From Sthenelais limicola (taxonomy: Eukaryota; Annelida; Polychaeta; Phyllodocida; Sigalionidae): DNA of 64,000 bases. Both the position numbers and the translations under genes were made by a program. Position 1 is the stretch's first letter. Each line of letters starts with the position of its first letter. Positions 11,066 through 22,800 of this stretch are shown one piece after another. The notes below the pieces were generated by a model, which was not told where the DNA came from, made no database searches, and saw only the letters and a program-made list of their open reading frames with translations. Location: positions 5,122,383 to 5,186,382 of the forward strand of contig OW804098.1 in NCBI GenBank assembly GCA_942159475.1, written 5' to 3'.

Positions 11066-12435
11066 AAAAAAAAGGCATATTTTACTTTCCACAACCACAT
11101 CAAATAAATCATATATTCCACATTATATTGTCTTGTTACCTTATATCTATTGTAATTGAAGAGACCAGAAATAACAGCAACAGCTAGCACAAAGTCATCA
11201 GTCCAAACCATATTATATCATAGGAAGCTCACATAGACCTTTTATCACCTATATATGAACATTTAAATTGGGGAGGGACCACCAATTGTCCAAAATTCAA
11301 CAATTCAGCATCATGTAGTGTGCCCCCAACGGGTCTGCCAACTCCACAACCCACAACCTACATTGAACAGGGGGAGAATTATAACACTCTCTGTAGACAA
11401 AATGATAAATAAATGGATGTCTTTCTAAGGATACCAGTGGTTATGTTCAATTGCTGGGTTTCCTCAGCAAGTCTAAATTGGATGTTTGTTCAATCTGAAT
11501 ATTCACAGAAAGAAATTATAACTTGATGAAAATATCCCTAAGCTGAATATTTAATACATAAATAATGTGCATTTTGATATGCTAATAATATGCTGTATAG
11601 ATCAAGGTTACTCTATAGGCCTTTTGTGTTATGATACACATAATATTACTGTGTTTTTACGCGCTACTCAGTAGTGCCTCCTGACCCACTACACTGAAGC
11701 CTATGAAACAGTGTGTCAAGTGTTTATAAAACAACTTGTGGGGAGGTGCATTTTGACGCATAACCTGTTGTGCATCAAAATGCAGTGCCCCAGTGAGAAT
11801 GTGTCCAAAATCATAATCAACTACCTTTAATGATATCCACATCGATTCATCATTTCCACCCAGGCCCTAACTGATATACAGCGATACTCTCCCCTTCTAC
11901 CATGAATAAAATATATAATATATTAATATCTAAGATGGCTCGGGTGATCCTACATGTGTATGTCGTCTTCATGCATTCTCCATGCATTCATCATTAATTT
12001 TTTTTAAAAAATACAAAAGCACAGAAACACAGAAAACGAAACGTTCAATGTTATGAAAACGGCTACTTATGACAAAAATAAATTCCCTTGTTGGTAAACT
12101 TTACATATAGTCTTATAAACCGTTACTCACCATCCATGCTAGATAATGATAAATTGTATTTAGTCAGATTTGGATAAAAAAAACAATGCACCATTTGATG
12201 GCAAATATACAAATATTTGAAATGAGAAGAAAGTCTGAGAGACAAAGGAAGCCAATTCATCCAATATCAGAAGAAACTCATAGTTTAAACTGTTATGCTA
12301 CATTGTGGTGTAATTCCTTTAAAAACTATCCTTAGAATATAATGTTATTATATTCAGAGATTGGGGGCTTGTATGTAATATAATAATTTATATTTGAATG
12401 CCTTACGGGTCCTACAAGGTATTCTTGAATAAGTA
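11066..12435. other. No gene seen; probable 5' region of the transporter gene
   Basis: AT-rich sequence without open frames of protein character. The upstream leader exon and promoter of the transporter should lie here or further right, but cannot be placed. Confidence 0.4.
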
Positions 12436-12711
12436 AAAGCGAATTAGTTGGTTTATTTAAGAGATTCATTTTACTGTGTCATTGTTGAGCCCTTAATGGG
12501 GGAAGGGAGTATAAATAGGGGTGGGAAATGGGGTATGGGCAGTTGGTGCCCAGGCAGGGTTTGACGCAGAGCTCCCCAGATTGAAGACATAATAAAGAGT
12601 AGCAAGATCGCTGAAACTACTTTCTGCATTATCGTCCTGTTCTTTGGAGATAGACACGACCCAGCCCTGCCGGGCATTCGTCCCAACCGACTCAAGTAAT
12701 TAAATGACACA
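12436..12711 (+). mobile_element. Possible solo LTR
   Basis: 12475-12711 starts TGTGTCATT and ends AATGACACA, a perfect 9-bp inverted terminus. It contains a TATA-like TATAAATAGG at 12510 and AATAAA at 12591, the expected order in an LTR. No target-site duplication was found. The 35 bp upstream (GAATTAGTTGGTTTATTTAA) plus the first ~20 bp recur at 19969-20026, so the true element edge may lie further left. Confidence 0.35.
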
Positions 12712-13731
12712 GAGATTACAAATATTACAATTTACGATAGTCGATAATTATTAACCTCTGAGAAACTGATAAAACGAGCGTGGATGAACATGGATGAACC
12801 AAGACGAACAACAAAGCCAGCATGTCCTTTGGTTTATTCAGCAGAAGCTCTGATGAGCGAGATGGTGACAACAATACCTTTGGGTCTTGTATCCCATGGG
12901 CCATAGTCTGGAGGGAGTTCCATGAGAAAGGGATTCTATGTAAAATTGACTTTCTTAGTTGTGTAGTGAATCTACTAATTGTTCGTATCTCACGGATGTC
13001 AATAAAGTCAGTCAACAAAGGATTGTTTCACCACCAATACTACTTTATTACCCGTTAGCACAAGTGTCCATAGCAGCCCAGAAGCATTGGCTCAATTCAA
13101 GGGTCACCAAAGCTTGGTACATAAAATAAGGGTGGCAATATGAAAGAGACGGACAACACATGTCCGTAATACTATTGACAAATGCAGTTTGAAGGGTAAA
13201 AGGGAACACAAGTGTTCATAAGTAGTACATAAATGGCATAAGGCCTGAAATGGTTATACATAACGGATAAAACGGTGGCAAACACCAGCTGCTAATATAA
13301 TAGACTATAATAATAGAGCAGCACACCTAGTGGTAGAAAAGGGTTAAATATGTACCAGACTAAAGTTATACTAAAGTCACACCAGGGCGTAGCACTTCCA
13401 CTACAATTGCTCATTTCTTGGTATAATTTGTTTTAATGATGGCTTTCTGTCTTGAGCAAAGTTTCTTATGATTAAATTTCTAATATCAATAAATCTTGGT
13501 TATTCATTCAATATGCACAGTTTGCTGTTGTGTCTCCTCTTAATTAATTAGACCAAACCTTAGCTTTTTATACAATATTACATACAGATTTATTGCAAAA
13601 AAGGTACATTTTGCAGGTGCCTCCCTCTACTCGAAGTTAGTGTACTACAGCATTTGCACAAAATTTGCGCTAACAAAAATATTAGAGAAGCAAAAATGAG
13701 CTTGTTTCTGTATAAATAATTAGTTTATATA
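12712..13731. other. No gene seen
   Basis: AT-rich sequence with only short, non-protein-like open frames. Confidence 0.4.
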
Positions 13732-15058
13732 TATATTGAAACTTTATTTTCATTTTGCTGCACATAAGGTCTACATGAAAATAGGGCTCTCGGCTCTGTC
13801 TCTCATCAGAGACGGTTCATCCGCCGGGACCTTCGACATCTAACTCCCAAATAGACCTAGCAAAAATAGAACAAAATAAAACACATAGCAAAATAGAACA
13901 AAATAAAGCAATGAGTAAAATATACTTGAGTTGCTTTCATCAACATGGTGGGGGCTAGTAAGCCTTGCAGTACCTTGTAAATAAGTATTGGAGTAAGACT
14001 TACATGCTTACATAAGTATAAGTGCTTATCATAATAATATTGTTACATTAACATACCTAGGAGGAAGGGAAGTGACTCAGGGTAGTTGTCCTCTCTATTC
14101 CCTTAGCATATTGTCTCTAAGGAATGTTCTAAACTGTCTAAGGTCATAATTCTTGGGATGGTTTGGGATGCTGTTCCAAAGAACTGGTCCTTGGTATATC
14201 AGGGATCTTTTTATTTTTTCAGTTTTAGGGTTTAGTACTAGAAGTGATTTTCCTGATGCAAGATTTCTTAGGGAAATTTTCCGTTTATCAATATTATCTT
14301 CATTTTGACTTAACTTGAAAGCATATTTTAATAAATGTGCTTCTCTTTTCTTATGAAGAAATGGTATTTGCAGATCTTTATGGAATTTTTGTACATTAGT
14401 TCTTTTATCTAGACCCTCAGATATCCTCAGAGCTGTGTTTTGGAGTACTTGTAGTTTGTCTAAAATCTTCTTTGAAGCAGCATTATACAAAGTGTCTCCA
14501 TATTCTAGTATGGGGCTTATAGTGACCTTATATAACATTCTTATGGTATTTGGTGTAGCGATTCTTTTCAATTTTGATAGATAATAAATTTTGTTTTTAG
14601 CTTTTGTTAATTTGTCTTGTAAATGATCTTTGAACGACAGTTCCTGGTCAATGTTCATGCCTAAATAAGTGTAATTTTCTGTTTGTTCGATCTCATTTTT
14701 CCCTATGAAAATTGGTTTCATTACTTTCTGGTCTTTTTCCTTGAGGTTGTCAAGGACATAATTTTGCTTTTCCCTACATTTAAAGAAATCTTATTTTGCT
14801 CACACCATAAATCTACACCCGCAAGCTCTGTCTGCAAGTTCTCTTCTGCGATTCCTCTATATCTGTCTGATGTATATATTACAGTATCATCTGCAAAATG
14901 TTGGATTCTACAGTTTTTAATAACCTTGTGAATATCATTGATATATATGATAAACAACAGTGGTCCTAATGTTGTCCCCTGTGGCACTCCACATGTGACC
15001 CTTCTCTCCCCTGATACATATCCATTTGCCACCACCCTCTGTTTTCTGTTGTCCATTC
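13732..15058 (-). mobile_element. 5'-truncated non-LTR retrotransposon (LINE), frameshifted
   Basis: Two overlapping frames. 15056-14721 encodes the reverse transcriptase palm (CGVPQGTTLGPLLF, YINDI, HFADDTVIY). 14721-14095 encodes the thumb and C-terminal part (YTYLGMNID, ISPILEYGD, LQVLQNTALRI, LWNSIPNHP). The junction at ~14720 is a frameshift beside an A-run. The copy is dead: the endonuclease and the N-terminal half of the polymerase are missing. The 3' UTR runs to ~13732 and ends AATAAAGTTTCAATATATAT, a microsatellite-type LINE tail. Clade within the CR1/Jockey group is not resolved. Confidence 0.85.
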
Positions 15059-15322
15059 GTTTACATAACTTTAAGATTTTTAATTCTAAATTAAGATATT
15101 GATTATAAAGATGGACTCAACTCAACTGAAAACAACTGATTTAAAAAAAAACCAAACCCCAAACCCCAAACAACTAATTTCAATTCTATTCGAACATTTC
15201 ATTTCGTGACTCTAGACAAGCGCGATAAAAAAGCAAGAGTGGGCCATGAGCGCAGATACAAGCAATCTGGTGGAAACGCACCTTAATATTACCAATGCGA
15301 AGGACTCATTAAGCATAAACAA

Positions 15323-15737
15323 TATGTGATGTGTTTCAGGAAAATGAGTCATAAGTCGATATTAAATAGATATTTTTCATAGGGTTTTTTCACAAGATCC
15401 CTTTATTGAAATGTTCTGATATTTAGGGGATTTAACACATATAGCCAGATAAATCGATGTAACAAAATTCAGGATATTGTATTGAACAGATCCTTGCATT
15501 TTGAAGACCTTCATATGGAAATATTTAATTACTTTACTGGTAATTACCCATCCAGAAACATTGCAAACTTTTTTTTTCAAAAATAGAAATATTAAATATA
15601 AAATATAGAAATCCTTATCAGGTGTTCTAGTGTTTACTATCATTTGAATCACCTTGATATCCTCTTTTCAAATATGATGATATCTCAAAATCCAATTTTT
15701 GCGACTTATGACTCATTTTTCTAAAACGGATCACATA
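15323..15737. repeat. MITE-B, full-length copy
   Basis: Runs from TATGTGATGTGTTTCAGGAA to the inverted end (TTGCGACTTATGACTCA...CACATA), 415 bp. It has the family's internal landmarks CCTTTATTGAAATGTTCTGA, TTTACTGGTAATTACCCA and TTTACTATCATTTGAATC. No coding capacity. Confidence 0.9.
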
Positions 15738-15740
15738 TTG

Positions 15741-15888
15741 TAACAGTGATGGTATGTGTTTTCACAATCAATGAGTCACAAGTCGCAAAAAATGAATCTT
15801 GAGATATCATCATATTTGAAAAGAATGCATTAGAATATGTATTACACTGTCTTGAAAGTTGATAGATGCATTCATACATCATCCAGAC
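15741..15888. repeat. Truncated MITE-B, part of a segment shared with 9396-9540
   Basis: Nearly identical to 9396-9540, and the similarity extends back through the end of the preceding MITE-B (15648 onward matches 9296 onward). It breaks off at CATCATCCAGAC (15888), where unrelated GC-rich foldback sequence begins. This shows that the transporter locus was duplicated together with its downstream MITEs. Confidence 0.8.
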
Positions 15889-16203
15889 GGTACCCAGACG
15901 CTTCGGTCCAAAACCGCGTCGGCCCAGGCACTTGGGCCTCGTCGGCCCAAGGCTTAGGCCGCGTCGGCCCAAGGGGTAGACCGCGTCGGCCCACTAGGTA
16001 AATATAAAGGTATCAACTAAAAACTAGGCGTCAGGATGCTAGTGGGATATAACTACTGCCTATACTGACCTAGGCTACTGCCTATACTGACCTAGGACCA
16101 CACATTTTAAGGTTAGGTTTAGGGTTATAGTTAGCATCAGTATCTTGGGGGTGGGCCGAGCCGGCCTTGGGGGTGGGCCGACGCGGTTTTGGAGGTGGGC
16201 CGA
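15889..16203. repeat. GC-rich foldback repeat
   Basis: Left arm has TCCAAAACCGCGTCGGCCCA at 15907-15926 and further GCGTCGGCCCA iterations. The right arm has the exact reverse complement at 16174-16193. The centre contains a perfect 22-bp tandem doublet (CTACTGCCTATACTGACCTA...) at 16053-16096. No protein coding. It replaces the DNA that, in the first transporter copy, encodes the C-terminus. Confidence 0.65.
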
Positions 16204-16227
16204 CGGACAAGTGTTAGATGAAACCAA
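16204..16227. repeat. 24-bp direct repeat, left copy
   Basis: CGGACAAGTGTTAGATGAAA plus CCAA. It is identical to 17265-17288, which is part of the LINE endonuclease frame. The two copies bracket the partial transporter copy like a target-site duplication. Confidence 0.75.
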
Positions 16228-17258
16228 AATCAGGCTGGCTGCGGCTAGCATCCACATTCCACAGAAGACACCAACAGACTTAAATACAAGCGGTAACATG
16301 AAAGTAATCAAGAAGGAAATAAGCATTGCAGCAACATATTCTATATTATAAGCCCTGGCTCTTATAGCAAGTGGTAATAGTTCTGCCGCAGTCATAAAAC
16401 AGCAGGGTACTAGTATACCACTAGCTACCACATCAAATAGAGCACAAGTGACCAAGGATAGCCATTTCAGAGCATTAGCATCTGACTCAATGTAAGATGG
16501 AAATCCTAATCCAGCTAGTACAACTACTACAACTGTCAATACTGCTAACAACATGAGCCTTCGTCCTGCTTTGTCTATAATAGGTATAGATAGAGTAGCT
16601 CCTATTACTCCACCAGAGTAACTCAGGCAATAAGCCACACGTGGATTTCCCAACCATCCTGCATCTTCTAGAATGACAGAAATGTATCGGAGCAGTGGGA
16701 TTGCACCAGATATAAATGGGGTGAATACAAGTAGTGTTGATATGACAATGCTCTTCCACACCCTCGGTGATCTAGATGAAGATATTTCTGTTGTTTCACT
16801 TGTGTTAGAGACTATGTCAGAATATTCAGCAGAAATGTCTGTTCCGTGACCTCTTAACCTTTGGAGAACTAGAGCTGCTTTTTCTTTCCTTCCATTTTTT
16901 GCTAGCAGGCGGGGTGATTTTTCTAGCAGTAACACAGCTGCTATAAGAACCAGGCTGGAGAAACAAATGAAAATCACAGCCACATATGTTATAGAAATGT
17001 ATACAGACAAAAGTGCCATCCCAAGGATACCCATCTCGACAAATAAGTTAATACCCATGCACACTTTCCCACGATGAGCTGGCATCGCTATCTCTCCAAC
17101 GTAAACATAACTGACAGTGACCACCAGAACTCTGCCGATACCAATGCTAACCTGTCCAGCAAATACTGCCCCATTGAGGGGTGTAATACAAGCCCAGCCA
17201 ATACTGTAAAACACAAGACCAGTTATAAGTGTCACTCGTCTTCCAAACCTATCCATGA
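16217..17258 (-). pseudogene. Partial second copy of the SLC2-type transporter
   Basis: Matches the transporter at 9649-11016 from residue ~86 (IMDRFGRR) to ~430 (AAASLIL), about 95% identical in protein with no internal stop. Differences include LNVFVA to INLFVE, LEES to LEKS and AIYDVVAN to ALFDVVAS. The N-terminal ~85 residues, with helix 1, and the C-terminal PETKG end are absent. The open frame runs on through foreign foldback sequence to a stop at 16075. Without both ends it is unlikely to make a working transporter. It lies antisense to the LINE that adjoins it at 17265. Confidence 0.85.
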
Positions 17259-17264
17259 TGAATT

Positions 17265-19800
17265 CGGACAAGTGTTAGATGAAACCAAGAATATCTATGG
17301 GGAGGGCAATTATGACATAGTGATATGTGGAGATTTAAATATTGACCTAAATGATAGGAAGGATAGGAAATGCAAGCTGCTATCAGAATTTGGTGATAGG
17401 CATGACCTAGAAATTAGAATGAACGAAATCACCCGATATGGATTAAATAAGGATACGATTTTAGATTGTTATCTAGTGAGAATAAAGATGGACTACACGT
17501 ATGGTGCGGTTAACTATAACATATTGGACCACCAGGGAATATATCTTAACATTAAGGCAGGCAAACGATATAAACATGTCACTTCATTTGAGGGTAGGAA
17601 ATACAACTATAGTAAGGAAGAACTAGTGAAGAAATTAAAAGAATTTGACTGGACCGACTTGTATGCAGAAAATGATGTCAATCACATCTGGAGAACAATA
17701 TTTGACAGAATAAAAATGACTGCTGATCTCCTGGCACCGAAAAAGACCTTTAGAGTTAGAGCAGAAAGACCTAAATGGTACGATGAGGAGTTAGTTGAGC
17801 TAGCCAGAATAAGGGATAGTATAGGGATTGTAAGAAAGCACATAAGCATAAATCTGTTGAAAACGCGAGCATCGCCAGGCGATCCCGCAATGAATTTAAC
17901 ATCAGTCTGAAAAGAGCTAAGGAAAGGTATTACAGAACCCTGCTAGACAATAATAAGAAGGATAGTAACACATTTTGGAGGATCATAACTGAAATACAGG
18001 GAAAAAAGAATAGTGAGATAAAATTTCTAAGAAACAGAGAGGATATACTCTTAAATGGGTCTAACCTAGCAGATTACATTAACAAATTCTTCAGCATGAT
18101 AGGAGATGACATACAAAAATCCATTCCAAACAAAAACTACAACATTAGACCCGAGCCAATACAATCGGCATTTGAAATAGGCCCAGTCAGTGAGGAAGAA
18201 GTCATGCAAGTTACGCAAGAAATTGACACTAAGAAACCCTCAGGGTGTACGGACATCAATAGTAGAATTTATAAAGATGCACTAGGTGGCGTCTCTGCTC
18301 AAATTACATATTTATTCAATGAATCTATAGGGACGGGTGTGTTTCCAAATGACTGGAAAGATAGTCTATGTAAACTGATCCCAAAAATAGCAATACCCTG
18401 GACAGCAGACGATGTTAGGCCAATTACACTCATACACTTAGTAGGGAAATTACTTGAGAAAATTATAGCAGTTCGGATACAGACACATTTTCTGGAGAAT
18501 GATATTATTTGTAGCACACAATTCGGATATCTTCCTGAGAAGGGCACTGCGGATGCCATAGCGAACCTTATCATGCCGATAAATGACGCACTAAAAAATA
18601 ATGAACAAGTACTAGCAGTTTTTATCGATTTTAGCAAAGCATTTAACAGCGTTAATCATGATATACTACTGGAGAAATTCGAGAAAATAGGCATCAGAGA
18701 CAATTATAAAAAATGGTTAGCATCATATCTAGAGAATAGGAAACAACGAGTTATAATAGAAGGTAACATGTCTGAGGAAGCGACGATCAACTGCGGCGTA
18801 CCCCAGGGCTCCGTTCTAGGGCCGCTCATGTACTTGCTATAGACTAATGACTTAAAAAACCTTGACTTAACCAGTAAATTTGTGCTCTACACCGATGACA
18901 TGGTGCTATTCATCAGAGGGAAACAATTACCTGAGCTAGTTGCAATAATGCAGAAAGACTTAAAAACTTTTTATGACTGGTCGGTATGCAACAAAATTAA
19001 AATGAACATGAAGAAAACGAAACCGAATGAACAGACCGAATGCATCAAAATCTCAATTTCAGAATCCATCAACTATACTTATGCGCCCAATGCTCACCCA
19101 GAGTGCAGCTGTGACAATTGTAAAAGCATTCATTCTATCAATAATCGACTAGAGCCTGCCATTTCTAACACCAGTAAGGAAAAGTAACTTAAAAAAGACA
19201 TAGAGACTACAAAACAAAGCAATCCGCATCGCCCTAAAGGCGGATCCGCTCACACCCAGGAGAGACCTGCATAATAGATGCAAGGTTATGTCAGTACCAA
19301 ACAGGCAATATTTTCTGCTGGTAAAAATGGGAGGGAAAATTGCAGTAAATGAGGATGGGAGGGCGACAAGACAAAATGAGGGAAGAACCATAAGACACTT
19401 CCGACCGAGGACAGAAGCGGATAGAAAATCGCTTAGCTATCAAATGGCGACAAACTGGACTAGCTTACAGGCCAGACTCAGAAACCTAGACAATGTTACA
19501 TTAAAACGAGAACTAAAAACACAGATCCTACTCAGACAGAATTGGGAAGAGTTTGAATGAATTTGAATAAATACTAGGAGAAAGTCACACACTATTAGGT
19601 AAAATAGTGTATCCCACGATCACCATCGTACTTCCACGCCCCCTTGATGACAGACATGTACTGACTAAAGGAAATAACATTTCTATTAACATAGCAATAA
19701 GTAGCCTTGATGTTTAAGGCAGGTGGTAAGAATAGCGCCAAGGCAATGCCAGATTGTACTGCCGAAAAAATAAAAAAAAACAAAAAAAGCAAAAAAAAAC
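17265..19800 (+). mobile_element. Decayed non-LTR retrotransposon (LINE)
   Basis: Starts inside the APE endonuclease (ICGDLNIDL at ~17330; LDHQGIY at ~17530). A frameshift lies near 17855, after which the frame reads RSRNEFNISLKRAKERYY. The RT domain follows: KPSGCTDINSRIYK, FGYLPEKGTADAI, VFIDFSKAFNSVNH (catalytic-type Asp present, second D to N), CGVPQGSVLGPL, a premature TAG at 18841, then YTDDMVLF in place of YADD. Another frameshift occurs near 19200 (LQNKAIRIALKADPLTPRRD), and the C-terminus ends at 19560. An A-rich tract at 19764-19800 probably marks the 3' end. The 5' end is replaced by the partial transporter copy. Inactive. Confidence 0.85.
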
Positions 19801-20259
19801 ATGATCAATGGAATTGTAATGGAAGGGTAAGGCATTAGTGTCCATATAGGTATTGATTGAAAACCCAATGGGTCTGTGACAGTCTGTGATGGGCCTATAT
19901 GATCCATCTGGATTGGGGACAGCCCCGATAGCATGAACACACCTGGGTTGCGAAACAATTCATAAAAGTGAATTAGTTGGTTTATTTAAGAGATTCTTTT
20001 TACTGCTCCATTGTTGAGCACTTAAGAGGGCACTTCATAAATTGACTGTGGCGCCATAGAATGAGCAGTGGGGGTTATTATGAAATTGGGGTTATTTCAG
20101 AGAATTAGTGAAGGCGAATTGTACATTTGCTAAAAATCTGACCCATATATAGATGGAACTATTGCAATTGTACTGAAATTTATTGTTTTCTAAGTATTAG
20201 CTTGATGTGTTGTAGTATATTATATGTAAAGGCCATAATAATCGATAATAACTTCTTCA
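19801..20259. other. Repeat fragments, no gene
   Basis: 19969-20026 matches 12438-12496 (GAATTAGTTGGTTTATTTAA). 20095-20144 is a right-end fragment of MITE-A (GAATTGTACATTTGC...ATCTGACCC). Otherwise nothing is recognised. Confidence 0.5.
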
Positions 20260-22494
20260 TGTATTGGAAATTTATTGAAATTCTAAATATTGATAATGGT
20301 AAAATTGGATACTAAGGCTTTTAGTAAATTAAAAGGCCTAAAAATAGCTTCTTGGAATATTAGAAGCCTATTACCAAAAATTGATCAAGTGAGTAGTTTT
20401 ATTGGTGAGATGGAACCTCATATTCTGTCCTTCCAGGAATCCTGGCTTACTAAGCAATGTAACGATGAGAAGTTGGCTATTCATGGATATTGTATTATTA
20501 GACATGATAGAAGTAGGAAGAGAAAAGGGGGGGGGGACTTTGTGCTTATGTACATAAATCAATTGATGTGTTGGACTCTTATAAAGAGTTGGAGATTTCT
20601 AATGAACATTTGGAGGTTCAAATTTTTGGTATTACCAAAAAACACATGAAGGAGAAGATCTGTCTTAACGTGTACCGACCACCCCAGGGGGGACTGACTC
20701 AAGCGATTGAACACCTAGATGATATATTATTTAACTTTCTACTAAGGAAATTATAATAATGGGGGATTTTAACTATGATAATGGTAACATAGTAAATGGT
20801 AAAACGTCAGTAGCTGACAAGTTTAGGAATTTATTGACTAAATATAATGTTAAGAAGTCTAAGGGTTTTAGCCCATAGGTTCAGTAAGGTGAAGAAGTGA
20901 GACAAGAGTCTGGTGTAGCAGCAGTTCGTCCGGATTCGGCCTAGGCAGGAATGACTCAGCGAGTACCTAAGACCTTGTCCATCCATTTATTTATACTCCA
21001 AAATCATGAATTATTCATAGAATCAAACCCAAGAATTATTCCACTTACTCTTCCCCCTCTCTCTAATTGGTCGAGGGAGAGAGAGGATCTTCCTTGCCCA
21101 CACACTGACCTCTGCTCCCCATGCATAGGCCATGAGCTGAGTGCATGCAAGTTGGATCCCTCTCCTCAACCTTCCCCCTCCCACCCCTTACTCATAGATT
21201 CCAAGGCTCGTGCCTGCCCCCCTCCCTCTTAGCCCTTCCCCCCTCTTGATCAACCCAGAGCAGTGGATACAGTAATTAGGTCGGGCTGGGGGGTGGGGTG
21301 AGCTCTGAGTAGCTCATCTCCCCCTCCCTCCTGGCCAGGCCATGAGTGGCGCGCATGCCCTGACCATGATCAGGGCTAAATAGGTCGGAGCTTGGACCTA
21401 AAGGATTCAGTTCTTTACAATAACTTACAACAAATCATTCAAGTTCCGACGAGAATAGGAAGGTAGTCATCAACTACCATAGACCATATGTATACAAATG
21501 GAAAATGGGTTAATGCAAATGGAACAATTGACGTTAACATTAGCGATCACCTACCTATTTTCGTTCAAATAAAAAAGGAAAGAAATAGTTATAATGTAGA
21601 ATCGTTTGATGCAAGAGATACTAAATCATTAGATACTAGGATATTAAAAGATATACTTAGAGACATTAACTGGGAGGACTTTTACTCGACAACGGATGTT
21701 AATGTAGCGTGGGACATTATCATGTCAAATATAAACCAATATGTGGACAGGATGTGTCCGATACGGAATTTCAAAAAAGTACGAGTCACCCCAGGGTGGT
21801 ATGATGAGACGATCATTCAGGGATGTAAAGATAGAGATAAGGCATTTAGGGTTGCTCGAGAGTCAAATAAAGATGATGACTGGAAAAAGGCGAGGTCACT
21901 GAGGCTGAAGGTAAACGCTGATATTAGGACAGCTAAAAATGCATATATTAGAGAACAAATTATTGATAAAAAGGATGATCCTCACAAATTTTGGGAAATC
22001 TTAAAACCACTTCTTGCAACAAAAAATAAATCAAGAGGGGACGAAATTAAGATTAACTCAGAGGAAAAGGGAGGAGATTTAGTAGGTAATGAGGCAGCGG
22101 AGGCCATAAATAATTTCTTCGTGAAAATAGGCCCGGAATTAGCGGAGAATATAAGGAATGATGAAGAGATAGTTACAGAAAGAAATAAATTCATAATGAG
22201 GATTCATCTGATAAATTATTTGAATTTAGAGAAATAAAGGAAATCGATATTGAGATGGCTATAAATAAAATCAGCAATTACAAAGCCTCAGGGATAAGAC
22301 TAATGCCAACCAGGATTTTAAAACATTGTCTCATTGCACTTAAGCGCCAACTTGTTCATTTGTTCAACCTCACTATAAAAAATTCAGACATCCCAAGGGA
22401 CTTTAAACAAGCCAATGTAACACCGTTGTTTAAAGAGGGGGATAGGGGTAGTCCTGGGAACTACCAACCTATCTCATGCATAAAACTACACTGA
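20260..22494 (+). mobile_element. Decayed LINE with an interrupted endonuclease, truncated in the RT region
   Basis: The endonuclease begins at ~20330 (IASWNIRSLLPKID, then FQESWL). A frameshift lies at the G-run near 20530, then ICLNVYRPPQGG, then MGDFNYDNG at ~20760. Unrelated DNA interrupts it at ~20874-21437. The frame resumes with QVPTRIG and NISDHLPIF. The linker follows (VTPGWYDETI, DPHKFWEILKPLL), then a frameshift near 22220 and the start of the RT (NYKASGIRLMPTRILKH, TPLFKEGDRG). The element stops abruptly at 22494, before any catalytic RT motif. Inactive, with several frame breaks. Confidence 0.85.
20874..21437 (-). mobile_element. Insertion in the LINE endonuclease, possibly a minus-strand LTR
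   Basis: Splits the LINE frame between KSKGFS and IIQVPTR. Read minus, it has a TATA-like TATAAATAAATGG near 20990 followed by ~120 bp to the left edge, as in an LTR with its promoter. The remaining sequence is C-rich, with CCCTCTCTCTAATTGG and long C/T tracts. No clear TG...CA ends or target duplication were found, so the class is uncertain. Confidence 0.4.
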
Positions 22495-22800
22495 AAGCAA
22501 AAACGTCTTCATTCTAAACAGTCGTGAAGACGCTTTTTTTGCCCCCACTTTTGAGACGTTTTTTTCCCCAAAACGTTCTCCAAAACGTTTAGAAGGTAAA
22601 ACGTCCTCAAGTAAAAAAGTGTTTAGAAGGTAAAACGTCCTCAAGTAAAAAAGTGTTTAGAAGGTAAAACGTCCTCAAGTAAAAAAGTGTTTAGAAGGTA
22701 AAACGTCCTCAAGTAAAAAAGTGTTTAGAAGGTAAAACGTCCTCAAGTAAAAAAGTGTTTAGAAGGTAAAAAGTGTTTACAAGTGAAAAAGCATTTTCAA
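22495..22800. repeat. 34-bp perfect minisatellite in an ACGT-rich repeat
   Basis: 22587-22756 is five identical 34-bp units (GTTTAGAAGGTAAAACGTCC + TCAAGTAAAAAAGT) plus a partial sixth. It is preceded by an imperfect hairpin (AAAACGTCTTCA...TGAAGACGCTTTT) at ~22500-22540. The leftmost bases, CACTGAAAGCAAAAACGTC, abut the break of the LINE. Identity between units means recent expansion. Confidence 0.85.

Noticed and set aside
13795..13850. CTGATGAG with GTCTCT/AGAGAC arms in the 3'UTR of the LINE, hammerhead-ribozyme-like
   Set aside because: The CTGATGA core is not followed by a stem II and GAAA in the required order; only a short hairpin is present.
17074..17910. A 278-codon plus-strand frame joining antisense transporter sequence to LINE endonuclease
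   Set aside because: A chance read-through of a junction; only the part from 17265 is meaningful.
22587..22756. Direct repeats considered as a CRISPR array
   Set aside because: The 34-bp units abut with no unique spacers, and the sequence is eukaryotic; this is a minisatellite.
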